NCBI GenBank assembly: GCA_963402885.1
Contig: OY727094.1
Location: 2,668,501-2,732,500 of the forward strand
Direction of reading: 5' to 3'
Length of the DNA stretch: 64,000 nt
From: Antedon bifida
Taxonomy: Eukaryota; Echinodermata; Crinoidea; Comatulida; Antedonidae
Part shown: piece by piece, positions 11,493-24,342 of the stretch
Layout of the letters: the number at the start of each line of letters is the position of its first letter
How positions within the stretch are numbered: the first letter of the stretch is position 1
The notes under the pieces: model-generated
Told to the model about the DNA's origin: nothing
Databases searched by the model: none
The model's input: only the letters and a program-made list of their open reading frames with translations
Made by a program: the position numbers and the translations under genes

Positions 11493-12507
11493 AGATATAT
11501 TTTAATAGTTTAACTAGAATAGAAAAATGCAACATGTTTAATGAACGAAAGTTTTAAATAAAAAAGGCAATTTAGACACGTACATTTTTGTTTATTTTTT
11601 TATTTTCTGTCTTGTGTTTAGCCAACACTATAAAATGGCCTCTTAAATTACAAATACAACAAATAACAACAAATTATTTTTTATTGGAGGACAACTTTTT
11701 ATGTAACTTTCTTATGTTCCTTTTCGTGCACCATAATTTTTATACAAACGCTTCTTCTTCAACTGGCGCTAAACGCAAGGACGTAAGCGCACTCAAGTAA
11801 TTTGACCAATCAGGACACGATGTGTCATCCGTATTATCACTTGTGATTGGTCAACTCACTAGCGTTGTGCCTACGTCGTCCTTGCGCGCGTTGTACGTCC
11901 AATGAACAGATTGCTATGGTTAATTAATTAACTTATGTAGGCCTATGACGTCAGAATGTTTTAGGATGACGATTACAAGGCGATGTAACCAACCTAATAA
12001 CACCAGACGCATTCAGCTGTTTTAAAACTTTAAATTCCTCTGGCATGTGGTGTCCATTTTTAAAAGATGCATTTCCGTAATAATGGTACGTGACGGGTTT
12101 CCCTTCGGCTGTTCGGTTGAAAGGGTAAAATCCATACAATGATACTTTACTACACATATTTCCAGCAAGCGAAAATAAGTAAAGGCCTGACGATGGTTTT
12201 TTAACATTCCACCTCCTAAAAAAAAAGAAACAAAAACAAAGGTATATGTAGTGATTATTTTAACTGAAACAGCATACCAAATAATGCATGAGTGTAGAAA
12301 TCATAATGTCAACCCGAATAGGTGGTGTAGGCATACCCATGTTTTCCACTCGTTTTGTCACGATCGTGTCTAGCGACAACTTTAAGACACTGAGTATGCA
12401 GTTTGATGTCTGTACTGACGGCAATGCAATGGTCATAGCTCACATGAAAAATAAAACACGGTCTACTACCAAATTGGAAAGCTGGAGGACAGCAAACCAG
12501 CCGGACC

Positions 12508-15072
12508 ACCAGGCCCATAGTCAGGGGGGTTTTTATGGTTCGGGCGAACCCCCCCCCCCCCCCCCCCCGACATCCCCAATACCTCACCACCCTCATCTCT
12601 GAAAATCCTCCAAATACGTGCCCCACAATACAAAAGGTTATTTGTAAATTGAAAAATTCGTTAACTCGTTCGTGAATAACTCATACCTTATTGTTAAACA
12701 AATGAATTGGTTGCCGAAAAATAATACGAATTTTTGATCCCAGGATGTAACATGATATTGACGTGAGCTTGAGCACGAACGAATCGTACAAAGGACACCG
12801 CTAGACAACCGCGTACCTATTGTTTCGATCACTGGCAGTCAGCATGCATATATAGCCTTCCGACGTACATCAAAAAATGGAACGCTGCGGTTACCTACAA
12901 TATGTATGTGTGGCTATGAAGTATAGTGGATTATAGTGAATTTAATATATTACACTATAATATCTATGGTATCATGTACTGTAGTTTACACCTATAGCAT
13001 TCGATTATTTTTTTCTAGACCACCAGCCGATACGTAGGCCTACTCAACTGTATCAATACCACCTATTTACATTGATATATTTAGTTTCCTCAACAAATTG
13101 CTGTAAATAAATATAGATAGAGCTATCAGGGGCGGTCGCAAGACTATTTTAAGAGGGTTGCCCAAAGACTCCAGGGCTGTAGACACTGAGTATTTGAGCA
13201 AGCAAATTGTTAAATGACACCCCTAGATGGCCGCAAATGGTACTCTCGCACGTAAAATAAAAATGATAATTTTTTTTCGTTCAATGCGAACGTCACGGGG
13301 AGGTCCCCGATTAAGGTACTTTTGGTACGGTAATACATTCTAATAACTGTACTCAATTAATGTAAATTAATTATCAATTTAATAATTTTAAAAAGTTATA
13401 CAAAAAATATGAAGCTGTTGCTATAAATATATTGAGCAAAAGGTTAAATTGTATAATTTGGAATTTTAATTCATTTAAAAATGCTAAATAAAGTCAGATG
13501 TTAAAACCACCATTTCCAAACATTCATTTTTATTTATCCACTATAAACTTTACAAAAGTGTTGTTTTAAACCACACTCCAAATAAAACATAGAAAAGAAT
13601 GATAGGACATTTGCAGAAAGAAGCAAACTTTGCTCTGCTACCGGTATAACACGGTTCAAATTTCGGAACGTCTATAAATTACTACGGAAATTCGGCCTAA
13701 TATTTACGAACGTACGGAAATGAAGATAAATAGGGTACTACACGCATCGGAAATACAGAATACGCACAATTATGATTTGGCCTAAAAATTGGCCTTAGAT
13801 TATGGAAAACCCCCGGCAAAACTCAATAATTATGGACAAATCGATTATTAGCCTTGGCAATATGCCTAATATTTAAAAGGAATGAATATAGGCTATATTT
13901 CGTTTGTCGATGAATTTTTGAATTCATGTATGAATGATTGATCTATTAGAGGTAATCTGTGATGGCTCTAACACTGCTATGCGTGGGTAATTTGTGAATA
14001 ACGTAGTATGCTACATACACGAGCCTAGATAGGGAAGATCTGTACTGTCGTTCATTGCGAGAGGAGGGGGAAGTCCGGTAATGTGTCATGAAAAATGTAA
14101 CAAGCCAGAGATGAAATAAAATCACTAGCATTTAGCTGATTGTCGTTGTTTTAGTCGTCGTCAGAAGTTTATCGACCGACATCTATTTCTCATGTGTTGA
14201 GCGTTTCTTTAATTGAATAATTTTGGATTTTCAGTAAATTACTAATGGTTTATTCAAAGTCAAACTGTAACTAATCCCTCACTATTCAATCAAAATGTTA
14301 TTATACTACTATATTGTTGAAAAATGGATTGCGTGACATGAAAATGGATTGATAGTAAAACGTAACAAAGATACATTCTTGTCTGGTTATTATGTATTCA
14401 TGCTCCGATGAAGCAGAGGATTATTTTTGTAGCGTTCCATTTAAAATGAAAAGAAATATTTTGGTTGTGAAGGTCGTTTTAACAATTAGGCTAATATCAA
14501 AACATTCAACAATAATAAAATGCCCTGCAACTCTGTAACTACTTTATGACTAAGCCTATCAAGTTCCGGGTCCGGATGGATATTGTATACGATGAAATGG
14601 AACTCAATTTTAATTTAGTGGCAGAAACAACATTTAGTATGAAATTAAGGCTGTTGCCCGGGCCACAAGGGAAACACCCCTGGGTCCGCCCCTGGCTATA
14701 ATAAGCATTGAATTTGCCTTCTCACCCAAATTGTGCTTTTTTGGGGGGGCTTGTAACTTGAACGCAAAACAAAATACCGAGTGAATGATCAAACAATCGG
14801 CGGTGGTTCCGCACACAGAGCACGCGCATCTAACATACGGCGGCAACAAATGTTATCGTGAGGAGGAGGAAAAAAGTACGATCGTTTTGTTCAATCGTAG
14901 CATGCTGCATGAGAGTGTTTTTCCGGCCAATTAGAGGTGCCATTTATCATGAATGTTATGTACGAGAGTACCATTTCCGGCCATCAAGGGGTGTCACTAA
15001 ATTCGCCTCAGACCCCACCCGCGGGGCAGTGACCCAAATACTTATTGTCCGAACCCCCCTTGACAGATCCTG
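12508..15072. mobile_element. About 2.56-kb non-autonomous TIR element, copy in tandem unit 1 (right end lost)
   Basis: Same element as 16449-19013. Its right terminus stops at TCCTGGCT, where the tandem duplication junction joins it to TTGATGTATCC. No transposase-like frame was found; the open frames of 60-75 codons are repeated only because the element is. Confidence 0.6.
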
Positions 15073-18000
15073 GCTTTGATGTATCCTATATCAAAGCATG
15101 ACGATGTTTATCTGAATAAACTCTCCGGGCGTTTATTGTTTTCAGGAGGGTTTTTAGGAGCACCTAGGTACCAAATCATATTTGGTTTCCAGGGACGTAT
15201 AATAACGAAACGCAAGCGAGTTGACCAATCACAAGCGACTATGATGATCTATCGCGCGCCGCCCTGATCATTACGCTTGATTCCCACAAGGACGCAGCAC
15301 AAGGACGTAAGCGCAACGCAAGTAATTTGACCAATTACGACACGATAGATCATTAACTGCTGTCGCTTGTCATGGTCAACTCGCTTGCGTTGCGCTTACG
15401 TCATTGCGTTGCGTCCTAGTGAAACCAAACTTTAGATATATTTTAATAGTTTAACTAGAATAGAAAAATGCAACATGTTTAATGAACGAAAGTTTTAAAT
15501 AAAAAAGGCAATTTAGACACGTACATTTTTGTTTATTTTTTTATTTTCTGTCTTGTGTTTAGCCAACACTATAAAATGGCCTCTTAAATTACAAATACAA
15601 CAAATAACAACAAATTATTTTTTACTGGAGGACAACTTTTTATGTAACTTTCTTATGTTCCTTTTCGTGCACCATAATTTTTATACAAACGCTTCTTCTT
15701 CAACTGGCGCTAAACGCAAGGACGTAAGCGCACTCAAGTAATTTGACCAATCAGGACACGATGTGTCATCCGTATTATCACTTGTGATTGGTCAACTCAC
15801 TAGCGTTGTGCCTACGTCGTCCTTGCGCGCGTTGTACGTCCAATGAACAGATTGCTATGGTTAATTAATTAACTTATGTAGGCCTATGACGTCAGAATGT
15901 TTTAGGATGACGATTACAAGGCGATGTAACCAACCTAATAACACCAGACGCATTCAGCTGTTTTAAAACTTTAAATTCCTCTGGCATGTGGTGTCCATTT
16001 TTAAAAGATGCATTTCCGTAATAATGGTACGTGACGGGTTTCCCTTCGGCTGTTCGGTTGAAAGGGTAAAATCCATACAATGATACTTTACTACACATAT
16101 TTCCAGCAAGCGAAAATAAGTAAAGGCCTGACGATGGTTTTTTAACATTCCACCTCCTAAAAAAAAGAAACAAAAACAAAGGTATATGTAGTGATTATTT
16201 TAACTGAAACAGCATACCAAATAATGCATGAGTGTAGAAATCATAATGTCAACCCGAATAGGTGGTGTAGGCATACCCATGTTTTCCACTCGTTTTGTCA
16301 CGATCGTGTCTAGCGACAACTTTAAGACACTGAGTATGCAGTTTGATGTCTGTACTGACGGCAATGCAATGGTCATAGCTCACATGAAAAATAAAACACG
16401 GTCTACTACCAAATTGGAAAGCTGGAGGACAGCAAACCAGCCGGACCACCAGGCCCATAGTCAGGGGGGTTTTTATGGTTCGGGCGAACCCCCCCCCCCC
16501 CCCCCCGACATCCCCAATACCTCACCACCCTCATCTCTGAAAATCCTCCAAATACGTGCCCCACAATACAAAAGGTTATTTGTAAATTGAAAAATTCGTT
16601 AACTCGTTCGTGAATAACTCATACCTTATTGTTAAACAAATGAATTGGTTGCCGAAAAATAATACGAATTTTTGATCCCAGGATGTAACATGATATTGAC
16701 GTGAGCTTGAGCACGAACGAATCGTACAAAGGACACCGCTAGACAACCGCGTACCTATTGTTTCGATCACTGGCAGTCAGCATGCATATATAGCCTTCCG
16801 ACGTACATCAAAAAATGGAACGCTGCGGTTACCTACAATATGTATGTGTGGCTATGAAGTATAGTGGATTATAGTGAATTTAATATATTACACTATAATA
16901 TCTATGGTATCATGTACTGTAGTTTACACCTATAGCATTCGATTATTTTTTTCTAGACCACCAGCCGATACGTAGGCCTACTCAACTGTATCAATACCAC
17001 CTATTTACATTGATATATTTAGTTTCCTCAACAAATTGCTGTAAATAAATATAGATAGAGCTATCAGGGGCGGTCGCAAGACTATTTTAAGAGGGTTGCC
17101 CAAAGACTCCAGGGCTGTAGACACTGAGTATTTGAGCAAGCAAATTGTTAAATGACACCCCTAGATGGCCGCAAATGGTACTCTCGCACGTAAAATAAAA
17201 ATGATAATTTTTTTTCGTTCAATGCGAACGTCACGGGGAGGTCCCCGATTAAGGTACTTTTGGTACGGTAATACATTCTAATAACTGTACTCAATTAATG
17301 TAAATTAATTATCAATTTAATAATTTTAAAAAGTTATACAAAAAATATGAAGCTGTTGCTATAAATATATTGAGCAAAAGGTTAAATTGTATAATTTGGA
17401 ATTTTAATTCATTTAAAAATGCTAAATAAAGTCAGATGTTAAAATCACCATTTCCAAACATTCATTTTTATTTATCCACTATAAACTTTACAAAAGTGTT
17501 GTTTTAAACCACACTCCAAATAAAACATAGAAAAGAATGATAGGACATTTGCAGAAAGAAGCAAACTTTGCTCTGCTACCGGTATAACACGGTTCAAATT
17601 TCGGAACGTCTATAAATTACTACGGAAATTCGGCCTAATATTTACGAACGTACGGAAATGAAGATAAATAGGGTACTACACGCATCGGAAATACAGAATA
17701 CGCACAATTATGATTTGGCCTAAAAATTGGCCTTAGATTATGGAAAACCCCCGGCAAAACTCAATAATTATGGACAAATCGATTATTAGCCTTGGCAATA
17801 TGCCTAATATTTAAAAGGAATGAATATAGGCTATATTTCGTTTGTCGATGAATTTTTGAATTCATGTATGAATGATTGATCTATTAGAGGTAATCTGTGA
17901 TGGCTCTAACACTGCTATGCGTGGGTAATTTGTGAATAACGTAGTATGCTACATACACGAGCCTAGATAGGGAAGATCTGTACTGTCGTTCATTGCGAGA

Positions 18001-19012
18001 GGAGGGGGAAGTCCGGTAATGTGTCATGAAAAATGTAACAAGCCAGAGATGAAATAAAATCACTAACATTTAGCTGATTGTCGTTGTTTTAGTCGTCGTC
18101 AGAAGTTTATCGACCGACATCTATTTCTCATGTGTTGAGCGTTTCTTTAATTGAATAATTTCAGTAAATTACTAATGGTTTATTCAAAGTCAAACTGTAA
18201 CTAATCCCTCACTATTCAATCAAAATGTTATTATACTACTATATTGTTGAAAAATGGATTGCGTGACATGAAAATGGATTGATAGTAAAACGTAACAAAG
18301 ATACATTCTTGTCTGGTTATTATGTATTCATGCTCCGATGAAGCAGAGGATTATTTTTGTAGCGTTCCATTTAAAATGAAAAGAAATATTTTGGTTGTGA
18401 AGGTCGTTTTAACAATTAGGCTAATATCAAAACATTCAACAATAATAAAATGCCCTGCAACTCTGTAACTACTTTATGACTAAGCCTATCAAGTTCCGGG
18501 TCCGGATGGATATTGTATACGATGAAATGGAACTCAATTTTAATTTAGTGGCAGAAACAACATTTAGTATGAAATTAAGGCTGTTGCCCGGGCCACAAGG
18601 GAAACACCCCTGGGTCCGCCCCTGGCTATAATAAGCATTGAATTTGCCTTCTCACCCAAATTGTGCTTTTTTGGGGGGGCTTGTAACTTGAACGCAAAAC
18701 AAAATACCGAGTGAATGATCAAACAATCGGCGGTGGTTCCGCACACAGAGCACGCGCATCTAACATACGGCGGCAACAAATGTTATCGTGAGGAGGAGGA
18801 AAAAAGTACGATCGTTTTGTTCAATCGTAGCATGCTGCATGAGAGTGTTTTTCCGGCCAATTAGAGGTGCCATTTATCATGAATGTTATGTACGAGAGTA
18901 CCATTTCCGGCCATCAAGGGGTGTCACTAAATTCGCCTCAGACCCCACCCGCGGGGCAGTGACCCAAATACTTATTGTCCGAACCCCCCTTGACAGATCC
19001 TGGCTACGGCCC
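15073..19012. repeat. 3,941-bp tandem duplication, unit 2
   Basis: Second unit of the duplication at 11132-15072. Here the right end of the TIR element is complete (GGCTACGGCCCTG) and runs into the normal intron 3 sequence of copy B, so this unit keeps the ancestral right border. Confidence 0.9.
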
Positions 19013-19013
19013 T
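16449..19013. mobile_element. About 2.56-kb TIR element in intron 3 of copy B
   Basis: Left end CAGGCCCATAGTCAGGGGGG, right end (complement) CAGGGCCGTAGCCAGGATCT, both followed by a G/C run and TTCGG. Copy A has an uninterrupted GGACCACTC at this place. Here the left flank ends GGACCAC and the right flank begins ACCACTC, consistent with a target duplication of about 5 bases (ACCAC). No ORF resembling a transposase. Superfamily not assigned. Confidence 0.65.
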
Positions 19014-19345
19014 GACCACTCGATGTACATTTGAGCAAATTGATTATTTCCTAGGCCTACTTTTTAAATTAAATGATACTAGTAGGTACCCGTCCAATGG
19101 ATACATTTTTCGGTTCTAATAGATGATAAAAGGTGCCCCAACTCGAACGGCGCTAGTATCCGGTTTAGGAGGAGATAGAGAAACACTGGCTTAGTGATTA
19201 TAATTAGTGTATAGATAGATAGATCTTTACCTTCTAACATATTTGCTCAGTAATCTTTTTGGTCGTGCTAATACAATGTTTGGTTTAAACAGTCGTAGAG
19301 TATTGACCATACTCATCTTGAGATAATAACCGCTTGCCTTTGTCA

Positions 19346-20413
19346 GGTGTAGGTGTAGTTATGGACAGCAATCTAACATGGAAAAATCATATTAAAGAAG
19401 TAGAGAATAAAACTTCCAAAAGCGTTGGTATCATTTCTAGGTTATCCTCATTTGTACCCCTTAATATTCTTCGAACCCTTTACTGCTCCCTCATTCTTCC
19501 CTATTTGAGCTACTGTAACATTGTCTGGGCCAATACTTACGTATCCAACCTCAGTAAACTGCAAATTATACAAAAGAAGGCTATCAGGATTATATCTGGC
19601 GCTCCACCGCGGTCCCATTCTTCCCATTTATTTTCCAAACTTAATCTCCTCAAACTCATTGATATAAACATAATGCAACAAGGCAAATTTGTATTCTCCG
19701 CCCTGCATTCCACTTCTCCAAATCATTTAAACAATATGTTTATTCCGAATTTTTCTATTCACAATTACCCTACACGTTCTAGAACTAATATACACATACC
19801 TATCCACAACACCAATTATTTTCAAAACAGTATTAGATACTCCGGTCCATCAATGATGAACAGTTTACCACCCCCAATTACAAATGCTGTTTCAATTTCT
19901 TTATTTTCCAAAAAATTAAAACAACACCTAATGTTAAAGTATTAAAAAGACAACAATCGAATGTCGCAATTTGATTTATGCTGCTGAACATTGATCTACT
20001 GTGGTTTTTGAGTTTTATTTTCTGATTCTACAATTTGATTGATCTATTTTTTATCAATTTATTTATTTATTTATTTATTTATTTTATTTATTTTTTTTTA
20101 ATTAATTAATTTATTTATTTATTTTTTATTTTTCCTTTTCTGTGCGTTTTTTTGTCTTGTTTGTTTCTCTTTATTTCCACTCTTATTCAATTATCCATTT
20201 TATTTGCATAGGCATACCCAGCACAAGATTTCCTCATCTTCTCGGGATTATGCCTTCCTCCATAGCCAATTTTCTTAAATTCACTTTTCTGTTGTTTTAT
20301 CCAACAAACATCTATTTCATTTTTTATATTCCTTACCATTTTTGTTTATTATTTTGTACTGTATTGCTATGGAGGAAAATAAATGTCTTTTGAAATGAAA
20401 TGAAATGAAAAAA
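19346..20413 (+). mobile_element. 5'-truncated non-LTR retrotransposon (CR1/L2-like) inserted in exon 3 of copy B
   Basis: The plus-strand frame runs to a stop at 19945 and encodes the C-terminal end of a reverse transcriptase polyprotein: GVGVVMDSNLTWKNHI near the start, then LILPYLSYCNIVWAN and KKAIRIISG, the usual post-catalytic region of CR1/L2/Jockey-group LINEs. A TTTA-rich 3' UTR (about 20045-20135) and a terminal run of GAAAT units (20390-20410) follow. It is inserted opposite to the host gene. Only the last part of ORF2 is present, so it is dead. No long target duplication is visible. Confidence 0.88.
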
Positions 20414-20838
20414 ACCATATAATAGTGGAATTATTCAAATTGTTCAGATAGCGATACGTCGTTTGGTAACAGCTATCATTTTTATTCTGTGAGCACCAGT
20501 CGTAATGTTTTCCCTGTTCATTGTTTATTGTCACTAATTTTGTTCTTGTTCCAACATCTTTCTCGAAACCTTCCAGTGGCGCCATATTTGAACGAAACAC
20601 GTGATCATGCGCATCAATTTCCAATCCGCAATTACTCCCCTGCAGGATTCCGGAGTTTCCGATGACAGCGCACGTGTTCGCAGGCTTTATCCATGGTTCC
20701 CCATTGGCTTGAGCTGTTTCGGTGTAAGTTTGGTTTGATATCTGATCGTTAGGATAGACACGGAGCAATCTAATCGGCGAAAACTCATTCAAAGTGTTTC
20801 TGCAGAAAAGAAAGCTATAATTATAATTATATGCAATA

Positions 20839-21238
20839 GCTATATTAATATAGCTATAGTACGAATATAGCTATAGTACGAATATAGATATAGTACGAAT
20901 ATAGCTATAGTACGAATATAGCTATAGTACATAGCTATAGTACGAATATAGCTATAGTACGAATATAGCTATAGTACGAATATAGCTATAGTACGAATAT
21001 AGCTATAGTACGAATATAGCTATAACCCGTACAAATATAGCTATGTGACAAATATAGCTATAGTACGAATATAGCTATAGTACGAATATAGCTATAGTAT
21101 GAATATAGCTATGTGACGAATATAGCTATAGTACGAATATAGCTATAGTACGAATATAGCTATGTGACGAATATAGCTATAGTACGAATATAGCTATAGT
21201 ACGAATATAGCTATAGTATGAATATAGCTATAGTATGA
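20839..21238. repeat. 17-bp satellite in intron 2 of copy B
   Basis: The same TATAGCTATAGTACGAA unit as at 6934-7202 but about 23 copies. A higher-order pattern with GTGACGAAT variants repeats inside the array, which suggests internal re-duplication. Confidence 0.88.
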
Positions 21239-22888
21239 ACTAACGAAATGTTGCGCCTCAACGCAATCCTCACACACCGCAATTTCAGAAGGAGGATTTT
21301 CATTAGGAATTCAGTTTCTGAAAAACTGTAGGATTAGACAATACTGATGGACAAGAGTCATCTTACTTACAAATCAAATGCTATCATATAGAAAACGGTA
21401 CGGGGAGCTGGTCTGTCGGTCTGTCTGTAACTATATTACCGTACCTAAAGAACAACATCGACCGTAGGTCCAGTGTACACAGTTATAACCTGTGTGCACT
21501 TTAAAGAACCCAGTTCATTATTCGAGAAGAGTAGGGGGTTACCCCGGTGAACAGGTTCACAAAATAGCCCCTGTATCAGGGGGATTACCACCTATCTGAT
21601 AGGACAGTGATTAATTCACTATTGGTAATCCTTGGCCACATTGCCTAAAGACATAAAATAAAATAAAAATAAAAAAAATATTCAGGCAAGTTTACCTTGT
21701 TGTATTTGCCGCTGTTTCGTTAATGTGTCTAAAGAGTTGTCGAATATCGATGATGCTTTGTAATGAATTTCTCGCGGGCTTCATCCCATTTACATTTGCC
21801 AATAATCTAAAAATCGATATTAAAAAAAAACCCTAAATAAATTACGTTAAAGCTTATATTTCAATGTAAATCTTGTGTGATTCAAATTGGGTTAAAAGCA
21901 TAGCATTTGGTATGGCAACTCGTATAAAAGATTTGAGGCCATTTAAAATGTGACATTTTACCTCAGATAATGTCGGATTCCTAAACCGTACATCATAGAA
22001 ACACGAAAATAATGGCAAATGATGCAGAAGTACTATTTTCTATTCATGTTTAATAGAAATATATGCATTTAACTTAATATAAAAATAATAGATCTGGAAC
22101 TATATTTTACCGCGTTGACATTGTATTGGTGGTATTAACACACCACTACAGCAATGTTAACAAAATAAGAAGGAAATCATTCTTTTTATTATTAACTGCT
22201 TGTATCTTAATTTAAAATTCCGAATACTTGGAACATTTTAAACCAGCCCTCCAGTTAATGGTATTTTGCCTTTTGGTGAAAAGGTTAAATCTAGCGTCAT
22301 ATACCCCACATATGAAATATTCAATCTGGTCCAAGTCCATCGCAATACCGTGTTGCCCTTTCTCAGTCTTGAACGTATCAGAATTCTGAGGGGGATCATT
22401 TCATTATGTTTGACGCTTAATTTAATCTTTTCTCAAAAAATCAGCGATCATAATGAAAACATACCACTAACTAAAGAAGCCCTGAATAACATGTTAAACC
22501 TTATTTACTTTTCCCTGGATAAACGGTCTGCCTGTCATCAATCTCGTTGTGTTTGGGCCAATGTTCTAATCAATTGCCTACAAATTCCAAGTTCATTCAT
22601 TCGTTTTATTTGATCAACAACTTGATAAGTTGTTACAGATTAATTCAAAGTAAATAAAAGATGCAAAGATGGAAAAGATCAAATAAGCTCAATAAAGCTT
22701 TCACCAGAACAAATGCAATAGTGTTTTGTATTTGCTGTAATATTGATTACGAGTGCAATTTTTAACCATCTGGAGGCGTATTTTTCTCAAATTTTTCAAA
22801 ACAATTATTATTCGGTGAATTAAGCAAGGACGACCCTGTAAAATTAAACGTAATTAAAATTGTGATATCTAGAATGGTTTGAGTCGTT

Positions 22889-23080
22889 AAGCGTGGTTCC
22901 CACTAGGACGCAACGCAACGACGTATTGACGCAAAGTGATGTATTGCGTAATCACAAGTGGGAACCGACGACGCAACAGTGCTGCAAACATCGCAGGTTT
23001 GATTTCACGCAGGCGGGGGAAAACACAATGAATGGAAGGGCATTTGCTTACGTTGCGTCGCTAGTGGGAACCAAGCTTTA
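22889..23080. mobile_element. GGTTCCCACTAG MITE, type I, intron 1 of copy B
   Basis: Orthologous to 8855-9045 by position and sequence, left end AAGCGTGGTTCCCACTAGGA, right end GGGAACCAAGCTTTA. It was present before copies A and B separated. Confidence 0.85.
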
Positions 23081-23519
23081 GCTTGCACAATGCAATGAGG
23101 TCAAAGGTAACAGTTTAAATGACCTCAAATCTTACTGGTGCATGCTACCCCAGCTCCTCTAGAGTTTAAAGTACAACATAGATCTACTTACTTTTGAGTG
23201 AAGTTGACTGAATAGGACATACTTGCAACATACATGATAGTAGTGAATGGTGAATACAAGTAAATGTACATACATACTGGACTGACAATAAACGCACATA
23301 AACACTTCTTCTTGACCGCCATCATTACCACCAAAATTGTAAATTTCCCCTTCGGTTTTAACTAGGATATGATGTAGATCAGCTTGGCACTGTTCTATGC
23401 ACTCGTAACTCTGTGTGTCGTGTGAACACAGTTAGTATGATGATCATACTGAGCCATCGCTTTGGTTCCAGTAGTGAGTCAAGCAAACGACGCTGGTGGC
23501 GCTCTGACTATACAGACCC

Positions 23520-24342
23520 CAGAGCCATATAAAGAGTTACGACATTGAATTATAGTCACGTGATATGCAGATCAATTTGTGTCAAACTTGTCTCCGTTAA
23601 TGCATGTAAAGTATAGGAGCAAGAAAATACTTTAAATTTTTTCTTATATTTAAAAAAATGTAATTGCACATTTTACGGTGACATATCGATGTGCACAGCG
23701 TACAGAAGTACTTGCGGCAAAGAATGTTGCGCGCGCGTGCGCTAGTACATTATAAAGTTCGATTGATTGATTTTGGAACGAAACATCCCATAACTACGTC
23801 CTATTAATAACAATTATGTAATATTTTCAATTCATAATGCATGCTTTGATGACTAAATAAAATAATAGAGTGTCTTGGATATATTTGTTAATATATTGAA
23901 TAGGGTATGAACAATATTAAAATAATAAAGGCAAATTATTACAAATGAAATGATGAACGAGTCTCTGAAAGTTTGTGTCAAAAACACACAGAGAGCCATA
24001 TACTGTATAAATAGAGGGGTGAATTTGTGTGTTTTTTGTATTGGTTCATGCTTTGATGTATCCTGAATTGCATGTAGGCCCTAGCATTTATTCTTTTGTT
24101 ATAATAGACACAATATATATATATGTTACCAAATTAATACCATTAATAAAATTAATTACTAAAATAAAAACGGAATATAAGCGTTATTTCATAGACAAAA
24201 AAATCTAAAAATAATGCATGAACTACAGGAAAACGCTATACAAAATAGACGCGCGCGGCGTCAGCGTGCGTATTCTTTGACACAAAAATGGCTTCTAATT
24301 TTCAATGTCGTAACTCTTTATATATAATGGCTCTGTGACAGA
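23520..24342. mobile_element. TIR element with CAGAGCCATATA ends, upstream of copy B
   Basis: Left end CCAGAGCCATATAAAGAGTT followed by ACGACATTG; right end is the inverse, CAATGTCGTAACTCTTTATA with TGGCTCTG. About 820 bases, no coding frame of interest. Shares its termini with the fold-back element at 9978-10578. Confidence 0.65.

Larger units (their letters stand above)
11132..15072. repeat. 3,941-bp tandem duplication, unit 1
   Basis: Unit 1 (about 11132-15072) and unit 2 (about 15073-19012) are nearly identical over their full length; the offset is 3,941 bases at both 11160/15101 and 11951/15892. Differences are few: poly-C length (12548/16490 area), a small deletion near 18160 and single bases. 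Each unit contains a sialyltransferase last exon and a large TIR element. Confidence 0.92.
11951..23325 (-). pseudogene. Alpha-2,8-sialyltransferase-like copy B, broken by a LINE and with a doubled last exon
   Basis: Exon 1 at 23325-23192 (134 nt), exon 2 at 21806-21696 (111 nt), exon 3 in two parts, 20799-20414 and 19345-19231 (386+115=501 nt), interrupted by a LINE; and two copies of exon 4, 16156-15892 and 12215-11951 (265 nt each). Exon lengths and splice phases equal those of copy A apart from a longer exon 4 end (NRHPKTF in place of RPTS). Without the LINE, exon 3 has exactly the length of the intact exon, so the break is recent. Motif L is intact on the 5' side of the insertion. With the LINE, the frame after NNSTIIW runs into foreign sequence, so no full enzyme is expected. 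Whether transcripts splice around the LINE is unknown. Confidence 0.85.

Noticed and set aside
12288-16590. Plus-strand frames of 104 and 120 codons, mirrored by minus-strand frames over the same place
   Set aside because: They cover sialyltransferase intron and a transposon end with a poly-C run, and they recur only because of the tandem duplication.
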